A DNA stretch of 64,000 nt, taken from the NCBI GenBank assembly GCA_963573305.1, contig OY754329.1, positions 81,898,576 through 81,962,575 of the forward strand. The letters are read 5' to 3'. Below the pieces are notes generated by a model that searched no databases, was not told the origin of the DNA, and saw nothing but the letters and a program-made list of their open reading frames with translations. Of the stretch, positions 47,387 through 61,000 are shown one piece after another (the first letter of the stretch is position 1; every line of letters begins with the position of its first letter). This DNA is from Pyrrhosoma nymphula. Its lineage: Eukaryota; Arthropoda; Insecta; Odonata; Coenagrionidae. The translations under genes and the position numbers were made by a program.

Positions 47387-50300
47387 ATTTTTTTCACAGG
47401 GTTTCATTTATTTTCCTTTAAAGTACCAAAAAATATTAGTTGATATCTCACATCTCGACACAATCAATCAATTAATTATTCTAAAAATAAATTCAAAAGA
47501 AAACTGTATTCCTTTTACTTTTCAGTGGTCACCCACCCAGGGACAAAAGAGCGATTTTCTATTCAATAATTCGTTGATCGATTGAATTCGTGGGTTCATA
47601 TTTCTTTTACTTGATCTACAATTGAGGGTCTGAGATTCAAAGTAATACAAGTGACAAACGTTGCAGTGACACATGTATACTTTACTTCAGAAAGAAATGA
47701 TTAAAATCAAATTAGCTTAAGTGTTCAGCGGCTAGATCGCAGCGCCATATCTTCGAGCACTTGTTTTCCTGCAGCTAACTGACGGCACCCGATGGTACAA
47801 ACTTAGAACATATGCACTTAAATCGGTTTTTTGTGTTTATGTCACTTGTATTACTTTGACTCTCAGTCCCTCAATTATAATGTTAAGTTTATAAAACCTC
47901 CGACCTTAACATCTTCCTTGTCCGCCGCAACTACCCACCTCGCTGAGATAGAAAAATTCCTCCAGCTTATGCCTATTTCACGCATGGCCACAAAATATTT
48001 GACCTGGCATCTAAAGCCTAGTATCTTTCTTAAAGGGCCCACCCCTCCTCCTTAAACAGGGAAAGCCATTTAGCCACCAGAGGAGAATCTTGGAGAAAAA
48101 CGGCAAGGTAGAAGATTCATTTGGTGGAGAATTTAGTTTGGAAAATAGGTACCTACTTATAAAAGAATAAAAACAAAAAAACGGAGATAATGTGTAGGGA
48201 TGCCAAGAAAATTCTGGTGATGAGTGTCACCGGCACAATGAAAGGAATTGTGCAAAAATTTAGAAGCAGAGAAAGGAGGATAAGTGCAGATTGGATGCGT
48301 TTGAGATGTGGGTGTGTTAGGTATTATTAATTACATGGTTATTACATAAAATTATTGGTGTGTTGTCAAGGAAGTTTACCAAAACAAGATTAAAAATATA
48401 TTTATAAACATTGATAGAAAAATCGAGGAGGCTGGAGAGGGCATCACGTCATCAAACTATAACCTGGCAATCGAAATATCCACCACATTGCTTCCCCTTG
48501 TTCTTTCCTTGCTTGCCTTTGGATAGCACGGACGAGTGGACGCATTAGTTGATATATAGCAAGAATATCTACATTTTGTTGGAAATTTAAGATAAGTTAC
48601 TCTTGAAACATATATTTTTTACCCGGAGTTATGGATTATACTCTATTTTAGCATGGATTTTCGATGGCAATACGGGTTATTATTAATTTAAATTAATAAA
48701 AATATAGTAAAGAAGAATGCATTTTCGATAAGTAAATGAAGGCTGATTTAAAGTGAGTTCTCGATAGAAGACATCGTAAAATTAAAAAATTAGTGCGTCA
48801 GCCCATTGGCACTCAGGTAAATGAGGGAAAAAAGATGGCGGACCGGCCACGCTCACGTCACAGATTCAAGCCAGCCCCACCAAGTTCATTGCGCTTTCAT
48901 TGTTTTTTTGTTACATTTTTTGAAGCCGATCGATAGATGGCAATAGTGAGGTTTCTGATGGAATTTGTTTGCGTTTTGTCACTATCGTCACTTTGCTTAC
49001 GCATGGCGGTATGGCGGCTTGTGTGGATTTTCAATTGTTGGTATAGAAAAAGATTTATTACTCGACTAAAAATGGATAAGAGATCAAACTTAGTTCCTGG
49101 ATGCTCCAAAGGATAATTCCGTTACCATGAGAAATAACAAAATTTTAGGTGTGAAGATCAGACAGCGTTTTTTTAAGGCTAATGTAAGTACTCCGCTTTA
49201 TTCTTCACGTAACCGTATAGCAAGGGTTTTCTGTGATTATACTGATATCAGATTTAGTTAACATGGTTATATATGACGGATAAAACCATTAGTTGCTTCC
49301 TAACTAGCCGTAATTTCCCTCAGTTCGAAATGGAAAAAAGCGAAACAACGTTTGTTGCCGAGCGTTTTCATATACAAACACAAAAACATATGATATTCAA
49401 TACAATTATTGAAAATTTGACAAGAATCATATATTTTGGTGCGTGGTATTGAAACAGTAGTAGCACATCATGCCGAAACTACGTTTGTTAGCGCTCTAAC
49501 ATTACGTTTGTTTACATTGGGATCGCCTGATTCTATCTCTGGCGCATACTGGCGCCGCAGTTGCAGCTTCAAAAAAGGTATCATTCCGAAGTTGGGAGTC
49601 TGCTATCCTTAAATTCTTGTATCCTTGATTCAAGCATTGGCCATCATACTAAGCGCTCTCGCCACCTACTCCGATGAATAGAACGGACATAAAAGTATAA
49701 GCAATAAAAACGTATTATGAAGCTATGAATTTAGATAAATAATTGATTATTCAATCTGCAAGACATAAAAGTATGGGGAAGAATGGAGAAAATGCGGGGC
49801 ATGGTGTTTGGAAGTAGGCTTAGTGTTAGGAAATATGGTTGCCGGCGGTAATTCGAAGGAGGCAGAGTAGTCGGTGGGAATCGGTCATTAGGGGAAAAGA
49901 GATGCCGAAGTTCGTGATAGGGGAGAAGGAAAATAGATTTTAAGGAAGGGATGAAGAGGCTAAGGATGTGTGAACCTAGAATTGAAGGCAAATCATGTAA
50001 GGAGTTAGGGTCCAGAAATCATTTGGAATAAATATTAATTATTTCTTAAAGCTCACAATCGTACTTTCCCAGCAATACTGGGAATTGGTTGGATAATATT
50101 TCTAGGTTACTTGTTTCCCATTCCGAGGGCCAGAGTTCTATTCTCGGCACTGGTAAATGTTTTCCTGTACGATTCCAATCTTTACTTGGGTGCTTTATGA
50201 AGGGCAAACACACATATAGGACTCTGCCCGCCGCAATTGACTATAACTATTACGCTAATATTGGAAAAACTACGACGTCGAGGTTCCACCCAACACTAAT

Positions 50301-51536
50301 CCTTTCCCACTAAGCCAAAATTGAAAATCCACTGAGCCAAACATGGCCACCAAAGAGGGTGAAATTCGCCATGAAAGAATTATGTGAATGAAACCGGGAT
50401 ACCGGTCATGTCATATGATTTTTTCATGGCGAATTTATGGATTGTCAAGAAAGTTGAATTATAGAAAATATTTCCTCAATATGGCAGTCAAAATATATGA
50501 CACCTAAAATGATCATATATGAAATAATGATAAATTTTACATCAGCCTACGCCTCCCTCAGCCTTGACGCATTCCTAATTGACATTTTGGCGGTCATATC
50601 TGGGCTTGTACCATAGAGGATTTAGAGGAAAGCCATACCACAACCATTAATATTGAGAATGAGGCACATGAGGCAATCGAGCGGACAGCGTTGCCAAAGG
50701 ATGCCAAAAAATTCATGAAAATAGGTACGCTTGAAAGGTTACTGGAAGCGTTTGTGGATTAGTGAGAACGCTGGCAGTCAACACAACCGACTTAGAGATA
50801 AACACATCGAAAATTCTCAGGGAATTGGACTGGGAACTGTTTTGAATTGCTTACACTCAACTCTAACTTAGGTATGAGAAACATGTCATCGACGTTATTT
50901 TACTTTTGAGAAAAAGGGAATACGTAATGTAAGCACGGTGGCTACTATGAGTACACAGTAGTAATAATTCAACCCCTTTTATCGCCAGGGGGCCGATCTA
51001 TCGACTCACGGTGTATGTGCGAATACTGCCACGGTCGATATGGAAGGCTCAGTGTTAAAGCGAGTCCATATTTCATATTTCTTGAATCAACAATTGTATA
51101 GGATGATTTGAGTAAAATAAACTCTTGCATCGTGCATTAATGTAGTTGCAAAATGTATTAATAGAGATAGTTTCTATAACATTGGTAGCATACTCGTAGT
51201 GTAATGCGTGTAGGTAAACTTTCACCTCCTAAAAAGTATTAGCAGGTTTTTTCCAATGTATTTCCAGTCGTAGATTCATTATTTTTACTAGGGTATAGTG
51301 TAGTCCAAGTTGGTGATAACTTACTCCCTGCCACACACTCTTGAGGTGGTTTTCTGGGTACCATGTACATGTATATTTTTAGTGCAAGAGAGAATTGAGT
51401 CCAAAGTTCGAATATCTGTCTCTACATGGCAGCAGTTCTCAAAAGCACAGAGTACTTACAGCTGATTTACGTAAGGAATGTACAGAACTTAAAACGCATT
51501 TTCCTCAAAATTCAATTCGATGGACTTGGCCCACTT
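47387..51536. other. Intergenic, scattered repeat remnants
   Basis: 48260-48320 holds a scrap of LINE code (ADWMRLRCGC in one frame, RLDAFEMWVC with one shift). Near 50340-50420 GAAATTCGCCATGAAAG and its inverse TTTTTTCATGGCGAATTT flank 50 bases. Near 50096-50150 a degenerate B box follows GTTTCCCATTCCGAGG, similar to 42927. No gene recognised. Confidence 0.35.
48260..48320 (+). pseudogene. Scrap of non-LTR retrotransposon
   Basis: RRISADWMRLRCGC or, one base shifted, LDAFEMWVC matches the FEMWVWRRM region of the copy at 12450-13277. Too short to say more. Confidence 0.4.
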
Positions 51537-52101
51537 TAAGGGGTCATTCAAGTATTACATAAGACGATTTTGCCCGTTATTTGACCCCCCCTTCCTGATA
51601 TAATACAACGTAAGATGTTATGAACCCCCAGCTCCTCCCCTCTCAATCTTACATAAGTTTACATAAATGTGTGGAAACAAACATATATACAAATAAGGGA
51701 GGGGAGGTGGATTTTCAAACGTGAAAAACTGATCGATAACATCAATAGCAATAATAGCAATTTCGATCGATCGATAATATTAATTTCGCAGTAGGCACAA
51801 CTCCCAGAACACATGATCTATAGACTAGTGATAACTCTTAAGCAATGAACGCAATGAATTGAACATAGGGTTTTCTATAGTTTAGCACAAATTCAGGCTA
51901 ATTTCAGGATAATCCTTTGCGGTAATCCTAAAAAATTAAGATTTTTCTTCTGAGTTTAAACGAATGATAAAAATACGATCACAACTAAAATCTTACGTAA
52001 GATTGTTTCGGACATTCTCGTCCCCTCGGTAAGATAACGTAAGAAGATACCGACCCCCTTCTCCCCTACTACATCTTAGGCAATACTTGAATGGCCCCTT
52101 A
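51537..52101. mobile_element. MITE with TAAGGGG(T/C)CATTCAAGTATT ends
   Basis: TAAGGGGTCATTCAAGTATT at 51537 and the inverted AATACTTGAATGGCCCCTTA ending at 52101 (AATACTTG from about 52082) enclose 565 bases without coding potential. Inner parts also mirror each other (CTTACATAAG, GACCCCCC near the left; TTACGTAAGA, GACCCCCTTC near the right). Similar ends are common in insect MITEs. No clear target duplication. Confidence 0.75.
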
Positions 52102-53379
52102 CACGGATTCCTCCCTTTATCGGCTGGTATTTCTATTTTATACGAATGAATATTATTTTTTTTAAATTTTAATCACCTTCAAAATGAATTTTTAAGCATT
52201 ATTATTCAACAAACAAGTATTGACCTAACATTTCAAACATTTAACTTCATCGAGAAAGCAATTAGGTCTATTTTAACAAATTAGATAATTATAAATTTAA
52301 AAAAAACGTGAAAAAATATGTAAAATCGCCCTGTCGGTCTTTCCGAAATTTTCTAAACTAAAACCCAACTAAACTGTTCTGGAAGTTGAGAGATAATAAA
52401 AAACACGAAAGGAGGCAAGCTTCGCAATGTATACGCACACAGTTCAATCAAAAACGGTTTCTTGATTCCACATTATTGTTAATTAGGTTTTAAAAAAATT
52501 CCTGCTTTCGCTGATAAAATGCGTTCCCCATTGTAAACCAACATTAAGGTACAAATTAAACAGATTATTCCACGAATATATTTTTAATGAACAGATTTTT
52601 CCAGTCATAGAATCAGGACAAAGCGCTATTTGTATAGAATTACCGAATTTTGACTTCAATTACCACAGCAATTTGATAATAAGTAAAAAAATAAGGTGGA
52701 AAGATTGCAATATTTTATTACCATCATCTTTCTCGGCAGTTTTCCCTTCATACAAAGTTTTCCGCGTCAATGGCATTTATATTTTATAGAAAAATACTAT
52801 TTTCTCCGGTGTTTCTCACATTCTCCCATTTTGCACTAATTATAAGTAATTTCAAGTTCAATGTCCGAGAAAAGTGGCGCGAAAATGTAGCATTTTTCTG
52901 TTCATAACAGATAGTGGACACGTTTTTCTATAAGTAGCCAGAATATGAATGAAATAACGTTGAAATTATTTTACGGAGGAACCGCCTTAATGCAACATTC
53001 TCGTTTGCATTTTCTGCGCTTGCAAAGTACTGTCGTATGAGTCGCAATTGGAAACATTAAAAATAAAACCACTCCTCATCTCTGACTGGACGTTCATCTC
53101 CAACGACAATAAAGCAAACAGTCGTCATGGAAATGAAAAAAGGTCGCAATTCTCTCGTCGTAACACACTCTTTTTTCTCATCGTAGACGCTGGCTCTCTT
53201 CGTCACCTAGAATGGTGACGTAAATACCCGGCCTTCGTAAATACGCCTATCCATTCAGGGCCGTCATGTCATAACATTCACATCTCCTCGTTTCCGGTGA
53301 AAAGTCAGTTTCGTTTCCAAATTCCACACCTCACCAACTTACGACAACACAGAAAACATACAAATAAGACAACAATGGA
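52102..53379. other. Intergenic, nothing recognised
   Basis: AT-rich to about 53030. The next 350 bases are more balanced in composition and could be the untranslated leader of the feature that follows. Confidence 0.3.
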
Positions 53380-53860
53380 TGCCATTTCTTTTGATTACGA
53401 AGGAACGTAAAGTGATGGAGTGATCGACTCCAATATTCACAATAATTCCAAAAGGCGAGGTGGACGCGGTCAATATGGTTCACCTTTTGGTGCTTCTCAT
53501 TTAGCGGATTAGCCGACTACCGCTGACCGTCTTCTCCGAGGCGATCTGAACAAATAAAGAGCAATATGCTCATTTGTTCAAGGGTGGTGAGAAATGTGTC
53601 AATCGAAAACATTGTATCAAAATGGTCACACTACCTCAAAAGCTTTCCCGGCGGGCCCCAGAGGAACTACTCTCTGGGAGCCAAGAAGAGTTATTTTAAG
53701 TCTCGCAGTGAAAATATTCCCTCTCCCGCAAGTCATGAAAAGAAACTAACTACTGGAGAAAATCTGGACGATTATTACAATTTTTGATCTCTTTCATTCA
53801 AAAGAATTCCACGTGGAGTTCATGCTTACGAATAATGTTCTGCAATAAAGATTCCTTCAT
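53380..53860 (+). pseudogene. Possible processed pseudogene, identity unknown
   Basis: An ATG at 53383 (MDAISFDYEGT) meets a stop after 11 codons, but continuing in the shifted frame gives IDSNIHNNSKRRGGRGQYGS and PFGASHLAD, then after further breaks EQYAHLFKGGEKCVNRKHC and KMVTLPQKLSRRAPEELLSG up to a stop near 53698. An AATAAA follows at about 53844. Coding-like runs in shifting frames with stops, no splice sites and a poly(A) signal fit a decayed retrocopy. I do not recognise the parent. A chance arrangement cannot be excluded. Confidence 0.3.
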
Positions 53861-55026
53861 CCGCCAATGATATTCTTTTTTAAGAATTCTCAGTAATCAC
53901 ATATGCACTTTAAGAAAATTTTTCTAATCGTATGAAGTTTTAGGCCTTCACTCTTCTATAAACAAGTGTGCCGATACTAAGAAACATACCACTCTGGTGA
54001 TTTGTACTGCACTTATGTAAGTACGTGAAATCTTACCTTCCATCGAATAATAACTGAATTAGGATTCATTTAAGGAAAATGGTAGTTATAATAAAATAAT
54101 TTCGTTGTATTTAAGGTCAATTTTTTATATATCGTACTTTGTATCATATAGCATCATAATAAATTTCACGAACGAAAATAAAATCCTCGGAGTGCGAGGT
54201 GGCCCAGGGAAAGGAACTAGCCTCCCTACCCTGAATGCGTGAAATTCACACGCCTGTGGCGTAGTCCAGGTCGAGCTCTACCCTCAAATATCCAAACCAA
54301 CCTTCAATAGTTGAAAGATTTGGGGGAAGATATAGGGCCAAGGCACATTTTGGTAGTTCTGGCATCTTTCGATGAAGAAGTGAATGAACTATAATTACAT
54401 TAGTTATGTTTTCCAGAAATCTTATATTCAAACTTAATTTTAGGTTTATTTTAAACTGGAGGGAATTTTAAATATGATATTTTAGCCTTTTTTTGTATAG
54501 AATACGAGAAAACGTGAAGTGACAGCCACTCTTCAATCTTACCCAAACCCTTTTAATTTTTACTTCATGTATAACTTTAGTTCTCCGATAAGCATGTCAC
54601 ATTTGCATGCATATCAATAATTTCAAGTCTTGAACTAAATATTGCGGAATCATTTCAGAATTATTTGGAGTTATTAAGGTTTACTTTGTTACCTTATATT
54701 TCGGGAATAAAGTTATACTTAATTATCTTAAACACAATATGGATGGTACTAGCACCCATTTTGGAGTATGTATTTACAAGGTTAGGTTGACGTAGACACC
54801 TATTTTTTACGTAGGGATGTGAACAATTGATAATGGTAAACAACTTTCAGGGAATGAAAAGAGATTTACACAGGATAACGATGAAGTAAAGGTTCGGCAT
54901 ACTCTATCGACATTTTCCCGAAAGCAGACATAGGAACTGTAGGGGAGCTTGAAACATACATTAAAATGAAAGTAAGACGCAGGCCTTGAGAGTTTCCCAT
55001 TAGCGACTTGACTCCTCGCACATTAA
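53861..55026. other. Intergenic, nothing recognised
   Basis: No gene or repeat recognised. Should contain the promoter of gene G. Confidence 0.35.
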
Positions 55027-58000
55027 ATGGCGAATGAAATGGTGGAAAATAGTACGTTGTTGAAGGAGGTGGAGCCGTTGCTAATTATCAATCGCCTGAT
55101 GGGAATTCTGCCCTGGAATTTCAGAACTAATCATCACTCGGCTCATATCTACCATGGTGTCAATTGGGTAACACTTATTTACGTAATCCTGGTCCTAGGG
55201 ACAGTGCTCTCTTCATGTTTTATGTTATCCACGTCACAGACGTACGAGTCTAACACATATGTGAGTCAACTAACGGTGATGTTCTGCACTTGGATCCAAA
55301 TTGATTCGGGGGCAATGTGTAGCGTCGTCCTCGTTTTCCGACTCAGGTCTGTCAGTGAGACTTTTGAAGTGATATCGAAGTTGGAAGAAGAACTGGAGAC
55401 ACGTGGTGTAAAGAATTCGAGTTTCCAGAATATATACTGGAAAATGAGACTGATTATAATCTCGTTAACTGTTTGTCAGTTTGGAGTCAGCTTGTACATC
55501 GAGATCTATCATTTCAGAGTCACGTCTTCCCACTTCGTGTATTATTCCTGTGCATTGTTTTGGACGTTTGTGCTGTTTATGCAAGAGTGGCAGTATTATG
55601 TAACAACGCTGCTGATCGATCGAAGTTTCCTGAACTTAAACTCTGTAATTGAAAATTACTTGAGACTAAAATACAAGACAAAATTTGGTAATCTTCAAGT
55701 TCTCGCGGGTGATACGAGAAGTTGGGCACATCAAGTTAAATGGTGGAAAAGGCGACATCTACAGCTCTACCGCCAGATGAAACTATCGAACAGAATTTAC
55801 GGAGTCGCAAACTTGGTGTTTGCATTCTTTAATTTGGTCAGCTGGATCTTTTTCCTTTACTACGCCTCCGACTACGTAATGAATCCTGGGAGGCCAGCAA
55901 TGACTTTCCTCTCCTTGACTAGTTCATTTCTGTGGGCAGTAAACTACGCAATTTGCCTTGTCCTCGTCGCTTCAGCCTGTGAAAATTTGAGCGAACAGGT
56001 AAATAACAGATTAAAGATAGAGGAATATTAAAGCATGTGAAACAAATATTCTCTTTTTAACTTTCCTATTAGTCATAGCATTTCTTTGGAAAAATCTTTA
56101 CATCTCCAGCAAAGATAAAAATATGAGATAAACAAAATCATTTCAAGACTTTATTATAATCTTTCACTGGTTAACCAGTATCAATTAGTGTCCTCTACTT
56201 GATATTTGAAAATTAAAGAGGCGTTGGTTGGCAATGCATGAAATTTTAATTCAACGACTCGAGTTTCAATTGAAAATAGTTAACTATCAGTAAATAAGAC
56301 TGCAAGTGGGGACTTAACACTTTTTAATTTTAATTCTGTGAAGAGGTCTAACGATGTGGCGTTTGAAGACCAAACTCACCAACTCTAAGCATGCTTAACT
56401 CCCTTCAAGAGGTAATTTACATGAGTTCATATTCTATTATGTGCTGCCTAAGAAATTTACTTTCATGGTAGAATTTTGTCGATTTTTATAAATGCGTATG
56501 TTATCTAATAATTACTTCTGGACTAGGAATGAAAATAATCACCAGCGAACCAAGGGTTACTGCTCTCCACCTTGTTAGATGGGTGGCATCTCGAGTATAA
56601 GAATGAGTATGGACGACCACATAATTATTTTGCCTAGTTAAGAACAATTATGTGGGAAAGGTATGATGATTTTATTTGCGAGTGATATTTATGAGAGACC
56701 GACCACGAAGGAATCTTTAATTGCCCGATAGCGCATTATTAATGATAATTTATTTACTAACTCTGGGTGTTTTACCCCTTAAACCTTGTACAACAAGATA
56801 TAGACAATAAACTGTGTTCTCGCCCAACACAGTTCATGACAAACAAAGAGTAGGAGGAAACATAAACCGAACTAGTTGCATAAATAGTTGGAGACGGATT
56901 TATTGTATTGTTAATTTTTTCACAATTTCTATTTAAACGAAAAAGCATCATGGTTTCTTTACGATTATTGTTACAATCACCATAATACGCGAACTGAATT
57001 CGATTTGACAACTCAATGCGGCCGACTACGTATTCCTTTTGATCTCACCTCAGCTCCGCGCATCATTTTCTTTGTGGTTTCAGGAAATCTCACACTTATC
57101 GATGAATTGGATGTCTTTAGAATTGATGGGTAGGCATAATATCGCGCGGAAAAAATGCCAAAGGACAATGCAAGACGGAGGAATAGCTTCTGGATCGTAT
57201 GAAGACAGGGTAAATAAAGGTAGAATCATAAACTGATAAAATAAGTAAACGAATATTTTTCACCACAGCGTTAGGGTCGATAGAGATATGTACAGTGAAA
57301 CGTTGCCAAACGCGGGGGTTTCGAGTCACAGTTATGCCACGCTGTGAGAACCCGTGTTTGCGAAATCATTTATCTTTAGGAAGTAAGGGGATTGCGTTCA
57401 ACAAGGGATGAAAAAAATGCACCTTTTAGGTAGTTTTTCGATAATTATAACGTACTAGCGGAAGGTACCCGTTGAAATTCAACGGGTGTGAAAAACATTT
57501 ATGTTCTTCAATTGAACTTAATTTATAAGAAAACCACAAAGCCTGAAGAATAACTTCAGCGTGATCATTTGAGGAGTTAGTAACCTATCTTGTATGTTGT
57601 GTTCGTCGCAGTAGTACACGAAACCCTATTGAAAATGCCCCGTTGATCCCTCTCAGTCCCCCGTAGGGAATTTCTGTTCCCCGCAGGCAATCTCAGTTCC
57701 CTGCAGGCAATCTCAGTTCCCTGCAGGGAATCCAAAATGCCCTGCAGGGAATCGACATTTCTGCATAGGGAATCACTTTCCTTATAGGGAATCCAAAATT
57801 GCCTGCAGGGAATAATATTTCCCCGAACTTTCCCTGCATGAAAGATAATGTCCCTGCGGGGAAAGTTGTAGACCCTTCACGGAAATAAAATTGTCAAAGG
57901 GGAATCAAAATTTGTATCTGGAGACGACGGTGTAAGACTAGAATACAACAATATCCGTATGGAATGGCAGGGAATAAAATTTGCAGCATACATTTTTGCA

Positions 58001-61000
58001 TTTCGAAAGGATGCCGAGCGTGCATTTTACGTCGACCCTTGAAAATAATATAATGCACATTAATTATAAAGAAAACGCAACATATGTGCGTTTTTCGTTG
58101 CATTGAAGGGCTAAAATAATTTCATGAGATACAATAGTTTGTATCTGTTTTGTACAGAATACTAATATCTTGATCGGAAATGGCTTTCACGTGGAGCAAA
58201 CCGAACGAAATGTTTTTGTCTAACTCCAGTCCGTCGCAGAGGCTCACGGTCTCACAACGGTGATTGCAAATAACTAGCGTAAATGACGGGCGATAACGTT
58301 TCGATGGTTGCTTACTTTCTGCCGCAGGAGTTTGCGCGTGTACTACTGGATCAATTATTCTTCTACTTCTCATCTTTCAGTATAAGACAGTAATTAAGTA
58401 CCTTCACTCGCACTTCGGTAAATGTGAGGTTTATAGACATGCCATTTGATATGGAGGCGTTAGTTTTCATGCGTTGTGTTTGTTGAAACTTGGCATCCAT
58501 TAAGCACATTAAAAATTTTCGAGGTCAGCTACTTTCCAAGATATTCACGTCAGTTACCTAGGAAGTGTTTCCGTTTAGAGATACAGACTTAATCACTCTT
58601 GTCGATAATCTAATCTAGCGACAATAGAGTGAAAGGGGGTTTTTCACATTGTGGTGTTCTACCAAAGAGAAGTCCAGCAAAGAAAGGAATCTTTTTGTGA
58701 AAAAAGGTAAGTGGCTTCAACTTTGTACAGAATATGAGCTTTGATGCGAGTATTTGAATACTTGAGATCTTTAACAATTTGTTGACGGTTCAACACTTTT
58801 CTCAAACATTCAATTATATAATTTACAATTACCAGACACGATTACTCTGATTGATAAATTGTGATAATGTTCTTTAAGTGGTGTTCCGCAATAACAAGGC
58901 TTCTGCTCATTGTTATTTCTTGTGTTCATTAATTGGTATTTTCCTAAGATGTACTTGGAATACCTAAAGGCTAAGCCAATCATTCATTTTCATGTGTGCT
59001 TATATATTCAGTTTGGCATGCCGTGCTGTTTGGTGTAACTTTACAAAGGATTGTGCACACACCCTAAGAAAATGTAACATTTTAATTTCAAATGCGTGTT
59101 AATTTTTATGCGTGTAAAATTTAATATGAAAAAAATAATTTTTGGTGGTGAAATTTTTTGTTTCACTAGTGATGGGGTCATTGGGCGAGGAAAAGTGTAA
59201 ATGGTTTGATTTTGATCTTGGTCCTTCAATGTCAGAAATCCTTGCAGCCAGCGAATAACCCTCCCTAGATCTAGAAGAAGGCAAGGTAAGGCTTGAAGAA
59301 AAGGAGTTTTCAGTCTAAACTTAAGCCTTAATACTTTCATTTCCGCAGTGTTCATGTGTAAGTTTCGTCTATATTATTCTTATGTGTCATGCTTTATTTC
59401 ACAGTTGTGATGTAAATATGGCGCAAGGTCTTGCAATGGGTCGAATATTAAGATATCTACCCAAGTCAGGATTATGAGATGGCAATGGTGTGATGGAGAT
59501 TACCCTCTCCAATGCTGAAAAGGGTGGGTTCTCCAAGAAGAAGCAGGAGAGAGTGAAAGAGGGCAAAGAACGCAGCCACAGCAAATTAATTCTTCTATAT
59601 TTTACTTTTCATTTATGCTCTTTTTTATTTAGTTTAGGATTATCCAAAATTCCCCGAAAATTCCCTGCGGGGAAAAATTCCCCATTGCCAAATCCCTACA
59701 TGGACTTCCCTCGCAGGGATTTACAATAGGTAATAGTCACACGAAGTGTTTATAGTCACACGAAATTATAAATACCAGTAAACGTGTGTTTCGAAAGCTT
59801 TTGATGAAATTCGTAGAACAAATATAGAACACGAAATCCTTAGCAGTGTTAATTTTCACTACGTTTACCAATCGATCTCAGATCGATCTGACTGGCTCAG
59901 CTCGGTATGGTAAACGGAGCGCGCTGGCCAGATCGATCTGAGAAGCGAGCCGAGTCAGCCCGCTTTCCCCAACCGGTCTGAGATCTCAGATCGATCCGAA
60001 GAGGCCGGAGCGTGGCGCTCATCGTTCTTCTTTTGGTTGCCGATGGTAAACAAAATATAAGCAATATCATTTACGCCGTGACTTGTTGCAAGAAGGGAAA
60101 GGAGAGAAGTGTGCGGCGGAAATATGCAAGAAATCTCAAAATAATGTAAACTACTGAAATCGATAGTTCAATATCGATATTTTCAGACCGTGTTGGTAAA
60201 CCAGGCGATCTGAGTTAGCTCCCTGTTGAACTTTCAGATCGGTCTGAACTCAGACCGATCTGAGATCGATTGGTAAACGTAGTGACTGGCAAGGAATCCA
60301 ACGACACTAAACTTTTTTATTCTTGTTTTTCTCGTCTGTATTCTACTGGTCGATTCATTTACAACACATTGCCATGTAAATGACGCAGCTCTATTTTCCT
60401 AATTCCATTTAAGATAATCAGTCTATCATGTAAGAGAAACCTCAATTTATTTTCTTTTAAGGATCTTCGGTAACACTTTTTAACTTGTCATTCTGGACTC
60501 AATTTTAGACGTAAAAAGCCTTTCAATATCTTAGCCTGTTTAAACCGGCTTTTCAACTAGTAGCTGAATAAAAAACTTGGTGAAAATCCGCCGTGAGCTA
60601 AAAGCCAAAATTCAAATATTTTGACCTCGTTATTCAATCCACGAATAAATTTCGAAAATAATTGCCAAAAATACTCGTGTAAAAGTAAATCACATATCGC
60701 GATCGGCAAATTTTGGTACCTACATCAGGTTTGGTGAGCGAAATTTTAAACTCGCAGTGGGAAGCCGTGTTTGAGGACATTTCACCGTAAATGGCTTCAT
60801 AGCGGCTTCAGATGCATCAAGTGGGGGAACGATAGATATATCTAATAGCCTAGTGATACTGAAACTTTTGTTACCCGTTAGATAGTCACCGAACATACTG
60901 TAAAGAGAGAAATTCACTCTGAAAACAATTTAATACCCCAATTTTATGAACATTGCTTAAAAATGATGCGTACATATTATAAATTATCGTTATATATACT

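Noticed and set aside
57640..57870. CRISPR-like array
   Set aside because: Units are degenerate and palindromic, spacers are not uniform, and the genome is eukaryotic.
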